Assembly (NCBI GenBank): GCA_039105265.1
Contig: JAPFFF010000002.1
Location: 8,432,001 to 8,496,000 of the forward strand
Source: Tritrichomonas musculus
Taxonomy: Eukaryota > Parabasalia > Tritrichomonadida > Tritrichomonadidae
Reading direction: 5' to 3'
DNA: 64,000 nt
Below, in pieces: positions 9,401-17,952 of the stretch. Position numbers and translations under genes: made by a program. How positions within the stretch are numbered: the first letter of the stretch is position 1; each line of letters opens with the position of its first letter. Below the pieces are notes generated by a model, which ran no database searches, was not told the DNA's origin, and saw nothing but the letters and a program-made list of their open reading frames with translations.

Positions 9401-10711
9401 CAATTCAATTGATAATTCATTTAATTTTGTTTCACCTTTTGCATTCTTTTTATTAATTATAAAAAAAATTAATATACCAAAAGAATAAATGTCAGTTTTA
9501 TATGAAATTTGTTTTCCTAGATTTTGTTCTGGTGATAAATATAGAGAGTTTCCAAAATTAAGAGTCATTTCGCTTGTGTCATCAGCTGAACGCATTGTTT
9601 CAAAATCAGAAATATATGGCAAATTATCATGATCGAAAAGAATATTAGATGGAGAAATATCACGATGTATAAGATTATTAGAATGCAGATAATCAATACC
9701 TTGATATATTCTATTAATTATCATTAAAGCACAAATTTCGTTTATATGTTTTGCATTGTTTGAAACATATGTAAAAAGAGAGTTATTACACATAAATTCA
9801 TAAACAAAGCCAATTATTTTTTGTTGTTTTTTCAAAAATCCGTAGAAATGAACCATGCAACGATGTGAATAAGATTTACAAAAATTAATTTCATTTTCTT
9901 TGTCGTAATTATCATCTTCTTTTATCATAAAAATATAGCAACTTTCAATATGAAAAGCCAATGAAAATAACTTATTGTTTCCTGATGATAATGTTCTTAA
10001 ATAAATAAAATCTTCCTTTTTAAATTCTAAGTAAATATTATTGCATTTATAATTATCTAAATATGATTCTTTTATTATTCCTGTCAGTTGTTCATACGCA
10101 ACTTTATTTTCTTGATTTTTATCTGAAAGAAAAAAACCTTCAATTTTTGATTTCATTTTGAATTCTTTTTTGTATTGTCTCTGATCAAAAAAGAAAAAAG
10201 ATGGATCTTTAAAATAATTTGTTGGATAAAAAAATCTTCTAATCAAGTAGCAAACAATTGGGGAAATGGTTTTTTCGATAAATTTATTTGATTTTATGCA
10301 TTTTGAAAATTTCGAACAAAAATTATGGATTTCATCATGGATATTTAAGTCGTTGGTGTTAACGTTTATTATTGATATTTGTTTTTCTAAATCACTAATG
10401 ATTTCACTGATTATTCTATATTGAATCTGTTCGATAATAAGGCATTGACCTTCAATGCATATTGTAATATCAACATAATAATCATTAGAATTATCTTTAT
10501 TTGGTAAATCGAAAATTTTATATGTGATAAATTTGTATTTTTTTAGATAATCATATAAAAAAATTTTTATTAGAATAATATCATTTATTTGGATGGATAA
10601 AAAATATAAAAAAGAAAATTTTGAATAGATTTTTTGCATTGGTATTGGTTTTATAAGGTGTTTCATCGATTTGTATTGTTTTGGAATATCTTGAAATAAA
10701 GAATATTGCAT
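6443..10711 (-). CDS. Protein kinase-like protein with Sel1 repeats, 1,422 aa
   Basis: Starts at the ATG at 10711. Residues about 1-190 are a helical N-terminal region with an IVCYLIRRFF segment. A kinase fold follows at about 230-470: a degenerate glycine loop (LSSGNNKLF), a candidate ATP lysine in FMIKEDD, HRDISPSN at 349-356, but DFE instead of DFG at 369-371, then SLYLSPEQ and YSFGILI. About 15 Sel1 repeats follow (550-1060; KAKxYYELSAxxNNxxA...LGxxYxxGxGVxxDY), with further degenerate ones beyond. It ends in LFYEGFGIEI, almost the same tail as the 56 kb kinase. The changed DFG suggests altered or lost catalysis, with the repeats acting as a scaffold. Reading frame intact; no signal peptide. 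Confidence 0.88.
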   Translation of the reverse strand: MQYSLFQDIPKQYKSMKHLIKPIPMQKIYSKFSFLYFLSIQINDIILIKIFLYDYLKKYKFITYKIFDLPNKDNSNDYYVDITICIEGQCLIIEQIQYRIISEIISDLEKQISIINVNTNDLNIHDEIHNFCSKFSKCIKSNKFIEKTISPIVCYLIRRFFYPTNYFKDPSFFFFDQRQYKKEFKMKSKIEGFFLSDKNQENKVAYEQLTGIIKESYLDNYKCNNIYLEFKKEDFIYLRTLSSGNNKLFSLAFHIESCYIFMIKEDDNYDKENEINFCKSYSHRCMVHFYGFLKKQQKIIGFVYEFMCNNSLFTYVSNNAKHINEICALMIINRIYQGIDYLHSNNLIHRDISPSNILFDHDNLPYISDFETMRSADDTSEMTLNFGNSLYLSPEQNLGKQISYKTDIYSFGILIFFIINKKNAKGETKLNELSIELPSMTNLWDMFEDVYEMCTFSEPEDRPTNEDIKNLIIFEVNSLVYLKDYFNEFSTKINRQLTVQFIHESIMIQKDSLECPSNVFLYRFLYLSFVRPNIDLTPLLNLAKLYMKGIYVKQNQIKARQIYEFVANLKNTRALVELGNIYYHGIGGIQNFSKAKKYYESAANENNLTAIISLGNMYRDGKDGPQDFVKARKYYELASKENDPIANFNLGFFYEKGLGVDQNYLKSKEYYELSAKMKYSDAFLNLGNLYFQGYGVERDYITAIKYYELSAELNNPSGLVFLGKIYLYGYGVKQEYDVSRHYFEKAAMLNDISAIFILGCFYFFGFGVKKDHSKAKQFFEIGAKQNHSDSILFLGICYYAGYGVETDQSKSKYYLELVYDKQPIACLFLGHMYQYGFGVKRDITNAIKYYDIAAKQNNSNALINLGRIYESDIEVTRDYSKAKHYFEMAAELDNSEAFFCLGNMYYYGHGIETNYLKAKEYLEISAKKLNPNALLLLGDLYFNGNGVKKDFVKAKDYYELSANQNNSDAYVKLGSLYYKGLGVEQNYQKAIKYYELSAQLYNATALFYLGEIYLNGEVVKSDILKGIMNLTKCYQLKDDLELFNNTSENLIAFNYRYNKLQYRAINDIGLIFLLNLNNVEYASEFVKIAALSEYPFGQNNFGLFNQFFLNKIEDAEYMYKRASEHNFALAEYNLGYFYEKNNKDKESIEYYIKASNHENEPLMHHNYKHNDKRLVISKIFVICYTNLKLFYYYFMQPNYEEAKKYFSKVFQKLNSKDDVSYPFHFQYDQNITKNSFSYLLSYILNSPLFDLKNQPHLNSDIKSMLDNEIEEIDSIGNYKKKPKEINEVQEKENSLNVKEAIGKHDGSTVTDNVANILKNKSFLDEFKKQYNFNGNAQANLAEDRIIFESPDVLIDFIIKNKKTQAIFIDEIRKIMNLMKNILYTPPYSILFGRISIEKTKTNIKARQKSINELFYEGFGIEI

Positions 10712-11596
10712 ATCCCAAAACCTAAATTTTATAAAATTTAACGGCCCTTTTTAACGTTCATTTAATTTTATCATTAAATGATTATAAAAAGCAATGATTG
10801 TATTATAATTTAAAATAAGAAAATAATTTTATTAACAATAATATGATTAATATAATAATTTATTCCAAATGATTACAAAAGAATTTTAATAATATTATGG
10901 CATTTGATTTGTGGATCAATTGATTTCAGTCCTTTTTCATAAATAAGTTCCCATGTTTTGAACTCATCCGGCATAAATTTCTTCATGAAAACAAAGCTTG
11001 CTTTTTTTCGAATGATTTAATCCTCATTTTCGCCAAATCCTTTAGACTATGACGAAAGAGATTTGAGCTTCAATTCATTTCTTCTACAGCGGCTACTTTA
11101 TGGGAACAACCAAAATTGTGCAGTTTGCTTATTTGAAGCTCAAATCACCTAATGATTTAATAGACATATAGTGCAGTAGCCAAAGAGGCTAAAGTAAAGA
11201 TCAAGAAGAATAGGAAAAAAAGAAATTAATGCTTGTGTTATCAAATTGGTTCAAAGAAGAGACCAACACAAAATGAATATAATTGGAAATGGCCTAGCAA
11301 GCTATAGCTTTTTCGATTATTTTTTTGTTTGTCCATGGACAAATTAGTCAAATACAAAAGGTATATAAAATAAGTTTCGTTAATATACAAAATTAGTTAC
11401 GTTAATATACAATTTTTTGGATAAATATATTTAGGTCCATATCAAAATTTCCTAGATTAATTTTTTATTTTATAGAATAAATAATGCATAAATAAAATAT
11501 ATTAATTTAAAAATTAGTTATAAATCGAATAACTGGAAGAATGAGTTAGATATAAAAACTTCAATATTTTTTTGTCCATTCTTTAAAAATATTATT
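10712..11596. other. Divergent intergenic region with a minor coding remnant
   Basis: This 885-base spacer separates two Sel1-kinase genes transcribed away from each other. On the minus strand near 10880-11020 a short open stretch reads MKKFMPDEFKTWELIYEKG, which looks like a fragment of a dead gene. A 14-base inverted repeat (GATTTGAGCTTCAA at 11060-11073 with its complement at 11133-11146) lies further right. The motif TTTTTAACGTT occurs just upstream of the minus-strand gene, at about 10748-10758, and recurs upstream of the HECT gene. Confidence 0.45.
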
Positions 11597-13984
11597 ATGG
11601 ATTTTGAAGGTGCTTTTTTCAATTCATCAGATTACGAATTGCGTAACAAAAAACTTGGTCAAGGATCATATGGAACAGTTTATGTCGCTAGAAATGTCAA
11701 AGATCATCACAATTACGCAGCTAAAGTTCTTAAGTGTGACTTTAAATTCGACGGCCATGATCAAACGCTCCTATTACGCGAAACATTGATACTTCATAGA
11801 TTGAATTACCCATCAATTGTTAAATTTAAAGGAGTTAATTTTTCATCATTAACAGATCCTTTGAGACTTGAACCGACAATCATTACAGAATATTTACCAC
11901 ATGGATCATTAAGAGAAATGCTTCGTAAAGAAAGGAAAGGACTGGCGGATGCCAATTGGAATTCGACCAAAAAATACATATCATTATTAGGAATAGCTGC
12001 TGGAATGCGATATCTCCACAGAAAAGGAATTATTCATCGGGATTTAAAGCCAGAAAACGTTTTACTTGACAAAGATTTCTACCCACGAATTTGTGATTTT
12101 GGATTATCCAGATGTTACCCAAACCCATTAACAAAATACACCAATATAACTATGTCAGGAAATGTTGGTACCCCCTTATATATGGCCCCCGAATTATTTG
12201 AAGTTTCCGGCAAGTGCACTTCAGGAATTGATGTTTACGCTTTTTCAATTCTTGCTTATGAAATTGTAACGGGTGAGAAACCGTTTTCTGAGCTTGGTAA
12301 AGTAATTTCACCATTTGTCTTTTCAAATAAGATCATTTCTGGTTGTCGTCCCAAATTCACCCAAAATGTCCCCTCAAAAATGAAAGATCTTATTGAAAAG
12401 TGCTGGAGTAAAAAAGTGGAAGAAAGGCCCACTTTTGAGGAGATATTTGATCTGTTGTCGGATGACTTTAGTTATTTTGATGAAGAAATTGATAAAGATG
12501 AAGTCATTGAATACCTTGATAGACTTTCTGAGTTCGGCAATGATCCAGATGACGGCGAAAAAAGCTTGAAGGAAGAGAACGAACAGCTTAAGGAAGAATT
12601 GGACCAATTGAAAACCAAATGCAACAAGTATGAGAGTGAATTGAAGTCACTCTTATCTACAAATGATGAATACAGTCTTGGCCTGTTTTCGATTGTTGGT
12701 GACAAAAAAAACCAGAACATTCATGTAGCCTTGAAGCACTTGAAGCGTGCCTCTGAGAATGGCAACTGTCACGCGTCCTATCTTCTCGGTATTCTTTACA
12801 GCAGCGGGGAGCTAGTAGAAAAGGACGTAAAGAAAGCAATTAATTACTACAAACTGTCATTTGATCAAGGGAACCCAAAAGGATACACGACAATAGGCAC
12901 ATATTATAATATAGGAAATCTGGTCGAACAAGACCATGAAAAAGCTTTTGAATTCTTTTCGAAAGCTGCAGATCAAGGCGAACCAGCAGCTATGAACAAT
13001 CTCGGCAATCTCCTCTTCCAAGGAATCGGTGTTGAGAAAAACATTCCAAAGGCAATCGAACTTTATAAGAAAGCTGAAAAAGTTGAGTATCCAAATGCAT
13101 TCATAAACTTGGGCGATCTTTATATAAAAGGAATCGGTGTTGAGCCAAATTGTTCAAAAGCTATTGAATATTATCGAAAAGCAGCTTATCTCGGTTGTTA
13201 CATTGGCTTTGAAAGGCTTGGAAATCTTTATGCAAATGGAAAAGTAGTTGATCAAGATTTTGAAACAGCTTTCCAGTATTATCAATTGGCAGCGGAAAAT
13301 GGAAGCTCAAATGCTTATTTAATTCTTGGAAACTTTTATAAAGAAGGGAAAGGAGTAAGTCAAGACTACTCCAAAGCGCTTGAAAATTACCAGAAATCAG
13401 CAGATCTCGGTGGTACTGAGGCACTCAATAGAATCGGGGCTATTTACGAGGGAAATTACCATAACTTTTCAAAGGCTGCTGATTTCTTCAAACAAGGCTC
13501 CGATTTGGGTGACTCTTATGCGATGACAAATTTGGGTGTTCTTTACATGGAAGGAAAAGGCGTAAAGCAAGATTATTCAAAAGCTTTCTCTTACTTCGAA
13601 CAAGCAGCTGCTCTGGGGAATCCCAAGGCGCTCATCAAGCTGGGAAACATTTACGAAAATCGAAAAGATTTTTCAAAGGCACGTGAATATTATGAAAGAG
13701 CAGGAGTTGATTTTGGAGATCCTGTTGCTTTGAATTGCTTGGGCGATCTTTATTTTGAAGGTAAAATAAAGCCTCAGGATTACGAAAAAGCACTTCAATA
13801 TTATCAGCAATCTGCTGATAAAGGCTGTTGTAAAGCTTTCATTAGCCTTGGAAATATTTATAAGAAAGGTTTGGGTGTTGAGCCGGATTACGCCAAGGCG
13901 TATGAATATTACCAAGAAGCATATAAACTAGGTGATCCACAAGCAGCTAAAATATTAAAAAAACTTCAGAAAAAAAAGAAATGA
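11597..13984 (+). CDS. Active-type protein kinase with coiled coil and Sel1 repeats, 795 aa
   Basis: The kinase domain spans residues about 15-285 and keeps every key element: glycine loop LGQGSYGTVY, ATP lysine K43 in YAAKVLK, HRDLKPEN at 147-154, DFG at 167-169, GTPLYMAPE and DVYAFSILAYEIVTGEKPF. The pattern is TKL-like. A charged coiled coil follows at about 312-350 (KEENEQLKEELDQLKTK). About 12 Sel1 repeats run from 355 to the end. Unlike the other two Sel1 kinases in this window it lacks the N-terminal module, has a canonical DFG and lacks the FYEGFG tail. It has better codon and GC quality than its neighbours and is intact. Likely a cytoplasmic signalling kinase that recruits partners through Sel1 repeats. 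Confidence 0.92.
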   Translation: MDFEGAFFNSSDYELRNKKLGQGSYGTVYVARNVKDHHNYAAKVLKCDFKFDGHDQTLLLRETLILHRLNYPSIVKFKGVNFSSLTDPLRLEPTIITEYLPHGSLREMLRKERKGLADANWNSTKKYISLLGIAAGMRYLHRKGIIHRDLKPENVLLDKDFYPRICDFGLSRCYPNPLTKYTNITMSGNVGTPLYMAPELFEVSGKCTSGIDVYAFSILAYEIVTGEKPFSELGKVISPFVFSNKIISGCRPKFTQNVPSKMKDLIEKCWSKKVEERPTFEEIFDLLSDDFSYFDEEIDKDEVIEYLDRLSEFGNDPDDGEKSLKEENEQLKEELDQLKTKCNKYESELKSLLSTNDEYSLGLFSIVGDKKNQNIHVALKHLKRASENGNCHASYLLGILYSSGELVEKDVKKAINYYKLSFDQGNPKGYTTIGTYYNIGNLVEQDHEKAFEFFSKAADQGEPAAMNNLGNLLFQGIGVEKNIPKAIELYKKAEKVEYPNAFINLGDLYIKGIGVEPNCSKAIEYYRKAAYLGCYIGFERLGNLYANGKVVDQDFETAFQYYQLAAENGSSNAYLILGNFYKEGKGVSQDYSKALENYQKSADLGGTEALNRIGAIYEGNYHNFSKAADFFKQGSDLGDSYAMTNLGVLYMEGKGVKQDYSKAFSYFEQAAALGNPKALIKLGNIYENRKDFSKAREYYERAGVDFGDPVALNCLGDLYFEGKIKPQDYEKALQYYQQSADKGCCKAFISLGNIYKKGLGVEPDYAKAYEYYQEAYKLGDPQAAKILKKLQKKKK

Positions 13985-14275
13985 TATTTGATCGTTTGCT
14001 GGAGGTATCGATGAAGACGACGATTCTCTACAGATGAATAAGATTTTTCAAAATTTCAGGCTTTTCATGACTTTCATCTTAATCTTTAACAAATCATCAA
14101 CTGATTTGGTTAATATAAATGATTTTGATAAAAATTAATAATATTCTTTTTGATGTGTATTTTATAAAATTTGTCTTGGTGAAAATGTAATAACTGTATT
14201 TATGTTTAACATAAATTGTACACAAATTTGAAAAGTGTAGAAAGATCTTTCTTTATTGTTCTTAAAGTTCAAGAT

Positions 14276-15590
14276 CTAAAAAAAAAAAAAGAAATAATCA
14301 AGACTTTTCTGAAAAGTTTTTCTATCTTTTAAAGCTTCTTCAAGTGTGCTGTTTCCATTGAATGTTTGCAAATAATGCTTCAAAGACTTGGAAAGAGTTA
14401 TTGCTTGTTTTTCGGTTAAACTATTTCCTTCATATGATCTTTTTTCTATCGTTACTTTCGTCAATGATAGCATAAGTCTGTAGTGGAATTCCAAAGTCAA
14501 AGGCTTTGTTTATCCACATGTTGTACAAATTGAGATCTTCGACTTGCTTTTTGACTCGAATTTGACCCAAATTTGAAAAGCAGATCATGATATCATTGCT
14601 GGCATCTTCTGGATTTTCTTTTCCCATTGTTGAATGATAATCGAGCAATTCTTCTTTGTTTGTATTAAAGTGGTGCCATAAACACTGGTTCAATCTGGAG
14701 TAGCATTCATTAATTGTCGTATCAGGTGAAATTTTGGCAGTTATTGGACAAACCATGTAAATATTTGTATGATTCAATGAAATTAGGTCATTTATATTGC
14801 TTTTATCACGAACAAAAGGTGAATTTTGGTGAAATATGTTTTCTATATGATTGATCTTTTTATTCCTGAGCTCATTACGCAAATTGCAGGCCATTGAGCC
14901 TCCAATATGTGTCAATTCTGTGTCACCTTGTAAAGCCATGACAGAAAGTGAGTAGCCAGCTACAATAGCTGATGTTAAATTTTTACATAATTTCTTTTTC
15001 TAATCATAATGAGAGAAAGTCTTTGTATCATAGATTTCATCATGTAAAAGTTCAGTAGGAGCTTTTTCATACCAAAACCATGGAATATTGTGTTATTTTT
15101 ATCATTTCTAAAGAAAATTGGAGGTTTTTGTAATCTTTCTTTGACTTCTGACTTAAATTCTTCATCTATTGTAATTGGAATATAATTATTAGTTGGTTTC
15201 ATTAGTATATCTCCAATATGATGAGCAACTCCAACAATATATTTACCATCACAAATTGCATGGTTAATGTTTATAATGACAGTGTCATCGTTAAATGATA
15301 TTGTTCCCATTTCTTGATTAAAATTTGGCTAATATTTGGTTGACGACCATTGGGTCATTGAGTAGATAGAATCAAAATGGGAAGAAGGAGGTAATTGATG
15401 AGCTTGAATGTTTTCTTTCTTTTCGAACAAGACAATTTCCTTCAAATCTGAGATTTAGAGCAATGATTTCATTTTTTAACTTTTCAACAATATCTTTAAC
15501 AAAGGTCTTATCATCAAATTTAAGGGTTGAAATGGCGTTATTTCCCCCTAAGATTTGATTTAAGTCATAAGGAGATAAACAAATTTATAT
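14276..15590 (-). pseudogene. Acyltransferase-like pseudogene (alcohol acetyltransferase/condensation-domain superfamily)
   Basis: On the minus strand, from about 15590 to 14276, fragments in several frames make one protein of the HxxxDG acyltransferase type. They are an N-terminal piece with YDLNQILGGNNAIS; the catalytic motif NHAICDG with IVGVAHHIGDIL near 15250; a middle piece ATSAIVAGYSLS-like before MALQGDTE (ORF 14430-14939); ICFSNLGQIRVKKQVEDL near 14540; and a C-terminal piece SLTEKQAITLSKSLKHYL near 14330-14430. At least four frame changes or stops separate them. The family transfers acyl groups to alcohols or amines through the HxxxDG histidine. This copy is dead. Family assignment rests on the HxxxDG context and the SNxG strand. 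Confidence 0.6.
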
Positions 15591-15859
15591 CAAAAAAAAG
15601 TAAATAATTTTAAGGTAAAATTAAAATTTAAATTTTACGATTTTTTTGGTTAAATTTCTTAACATAGTAACTCATGGATAGAAAAGCATTTCAAAAAGTG
15701 GTGTAGAAAAAAACGATTGTCCGATTTTTTCTACTATCAAAAAGAAAAGATTGTATTATATCAACTAAAAATTGATCAAAAAGTATGATTCAGTTAACTT
15801 TTTATGAAAACCCCTTTATCAAAAAATTTTAAATTTTGAATAACTTATATAACTCTTTG

Positions 15860-16150
15860 ATAAAGCTATTTGTATTGCTCCTTCTTCAGAAGATGGTTTT
15901 CTTAATCATTTCTCATCTGAATGGTCAGTTGATAGTGCTATTAAGAAGCATTCAATTCAAAAAGAATATTTAAGAAATTCTCTCAAAAAGTTGAAAATAG
16001 ATGGAATTTGTGCTTATGCATCTTATTCAATTAATTCGATTGAAAATGAAGCCGTAATAAATGAAGTATTAGACGAGCTGAAAGATGAATTTTCTCTTGT
16101 TGATTGTTCCAATAAATTAGATGACATAAAACCATGGAATGCTGAAGGAT
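15860..16150 (+). pseudogene. NSUN2-like RNA (cytosine-5) methyltransferase fragment
   Basis: An open stretch of about 95 codons with no start codon resembles the catalytic centre of Nop2/Sun-type RNA m5C methyltransferases. It has APSSEDGFL where active enzymes have PCSGDG, a helix IQKEYLRNSLKKLKIDG, then YASYSINSIENEAVINEVL where active enzymes have STCSLNPIEDEAV, and a final VDCSNKLDDIKPW like VDVSNELPGLK. Both conserved cysteines are serine here. It breaks off directly into an unrelated AAA-ATPase fragment at about 16150. An isolated dead gene piece. Confidence 0.55.
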
Positions 16151-16701
16151 TTTAGATGAATATGATTATGATGAAGCTGGATTAAAGAGAATGATTGTTC
16201 AACATTCAAAGAAAATCCATTTCTTGAGCGTGTTATCATCACAGGAATCACTCGAATATGCAAAGATTCAATATTTTCTGGATTCAATAACTTTCAAGTC
16301 ATAAAATCAACATCATGGCAATATTCACTGATTTTTGGGTTCACTTATAATGAAGTCCTCGAAATTCTCTCAAAATATAGACTTTTATTTTGGAAAGATG
16401 AAGTTGTGAAATCGTATGATGGCTATTGTTTTGGTAATTCAAATGATATTTTCAATTCATGGTCAATCACCAAATTTGTACACGAATTAGAAGTTCCCAC
16501 TTGTTATTGGTTAAGCGCTAGTGACAACTCACTTGTTGAGTTTTTAATTCAAAAATCATTGCCAACAATAAGTTCTTTTCTAACAGATTTACTCCAAAAT
16601 AATGAAATAACTATTTCAATTCAAGAGGATATTTCATTTAACGATATACATACTAGGAAATTGGAATCAATTTTCAGTCTTCTTGTTGCATCTGGCTATA
16701 T

Positions 16702-16745
16702 AGGGTGGCTCTGAATACCAAAAATGGTTTCTCAGAGCCACCCTA
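16702..16745. mobile_element. 44 bp hairpin micro-insertion, hAT-like, with 8 bp target duplication
   Basis: The insert begins AGGGTGGCTCTGA and ends TCAGAGCCACCCTA, a perfect 14 bp inverted repeat if the flanking T is counted. The 17 bp loop holds a further ACCA/TGGT stem. It is flanked by GGCTATAT at 16694-16701 and again at 16746-16753. TAGGG ends and a 7-8 bp duplication are typical of hAT elements. Removing the insert and one repeat joins the AAA-ATPase-like frame as ASGYMTINMI, so the insertion hit formerly continuous coding sequence. Confidence 0.75.
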
Positions 16746-17028
16746 GGCTATATGACAATTAATATGATAATTGAGCAAAATAGAAAAGTTTTGTACAAAT
16801 TGAAAACACCAAATTTTGAAATCCAATTTCATTCAAGATTTCATTCATTGCGATCTTGATTCCTTAAATCAAAATGTAAATAAAATTCTCTGTCTTGGCA
16901 TGCTTATTGAACATGGAGATCATTTCGAAGTTTTAACAAACAGTCAAAGTGAAAAGGGACGACCAGATATTACTTTTATTCCAAAAGAACTAGTAAAGGA
17001 TCATAGAGGATATGTATTTGAATTCAAA

Positions 17029-17183
17029 TTTAATAACATTAGATTGATTTACTTTTTTTCTTGCTGTTTTGGGACTCACTTTGTTATTAAATATAGCTAA
17101 AGAAGCTTTAAAACAAATTGATGATAAAAAATACATAAATAACATAACCAGTAGAAGAGTAAATCAATCTAATGTTATTAAAT
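17029..17183. repeat. 25 bp perfect inverted repeat with 105 bp loop
   Basis: The left arm 17029-17053 starts TTTAATAACATTAGATTG and its exact complement lies at 17159-17183. The arms sit inside the PD-(D/E)XK pseudogene, between the FEFK motif and the following helix, so they may mark a small inserted element or a local inverted duplication. GTTATTAAATAT is also repeated directly at about 17086 and 17175. Confidence 0.65.
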
Positions 17184-17240
17184 ATGCAATGGTATTTTAT
17201 GATCTCCAATGTTTGATTACAACCTGAGGAATGAATGTTT

Positions 17241-17952
17241 TCTGGTTTGAAAACCAGTTTTTTCTTTAAAATCTTTGCAGATAATACTAATTGTATCATT
17301 TAAAACCGATTATTAAAATAAGAATGGAAACAATGCAATTGAATTCCTGAATTTTAGAATTCTCTTCAGGAAGCAAAGACAAAGCCTGAAAATGCTGTCA
17401 AAGAACTCTCCCAGAGTGGTTTCAATGAAAATGAAATCTTTAATTATTTGAATATCATGAATTCGGCGAAGGCACAGATAAAGATGGAATACTTTCTGCA
17501 GATAAACTTGTTTAAATGATACATTTCACATAAATAAATAAATAAAAACAATTAATTTTCAATGAATTATATATTTAACTTTTTTAATTTTTTGTTTATA
17601 AGTTGTTTTTGGAAAAAAAACATATTTATATCATTCTATATATATAAATAATTAAGATATATATGCTTTTTTAGTTGAGAAGAATCACAATTATTTCTCA
17701 CAATCTCAATCATAAATTATTCAAAAAAACGATAAATTGATAAAAATTATTAATGTCAATAAAATTGAGATAAAAAATAACCGTCACTTTGTTTTATTCT
17801 TTTTGAACAATTATGAATGAAAAAATATCAGTAAATTAGCAATTCTCATCAATTATAAGCCAAAGATCAGATTTTGCTTTTTGAATTTCAAAAATAATTA
17901 AGGTATTAAAAAAAGTTATTTTATTAATTATTTGATTAATTAGAAAAAAAAT
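17241..17952. other. Mostly AT-rich intergenic DNA with a weak coding remnant
   Basis: Near 17380-17515 the plus strand shows short protein-like stretches (PENAVKELSQSGFNENEIFNYL, then FGEGTDKDGILSADKL in a neighbouring frame) that could be a decayed EF-hand-like or unrelated gene. From 17520 to the BspA stop codon at 17953 the sequence is AT-rich and I see nothing else. Confidence 0.35.

Larger units (their letters stand above)
16146..17240 (+). pseudogene. AAA-ATPase-like / PD-(D/E)XK nuclease family pseudogene
   Basis: Begins abruptly at a Walker-B-like ILDEYDYD, so the Walker A part is missing. It continues through ERVIITGITRICKDSIFSGFNNF, then SYDGYCFGN and FNSWSITKFV (ORF 16406-16714), a segment with LVEFLIQKSLP, and a C-terminal domain with GRPDITFIPK and GYVFEFK (ORF 16816-17100), which fits a PD-(D/E)XK nuclease core. 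The tail IAKEALKQIDDKKY follows after a small inserted segment. This is the predicted AAA-ATPase plus PD-(D/E)XK family seen in bacteria and expanded in some anaerobic protists. At least three frame changes are present, plus a 44 bp hairpin insertion at 16702. Confidence 0.6.

Noticed and set aside
12472-13915. Several minus-strand frames opposite the 11.6 kb kinase
   Set aside because: Shadows of a strong intact coding sequence; no initiator and no protein-like features.
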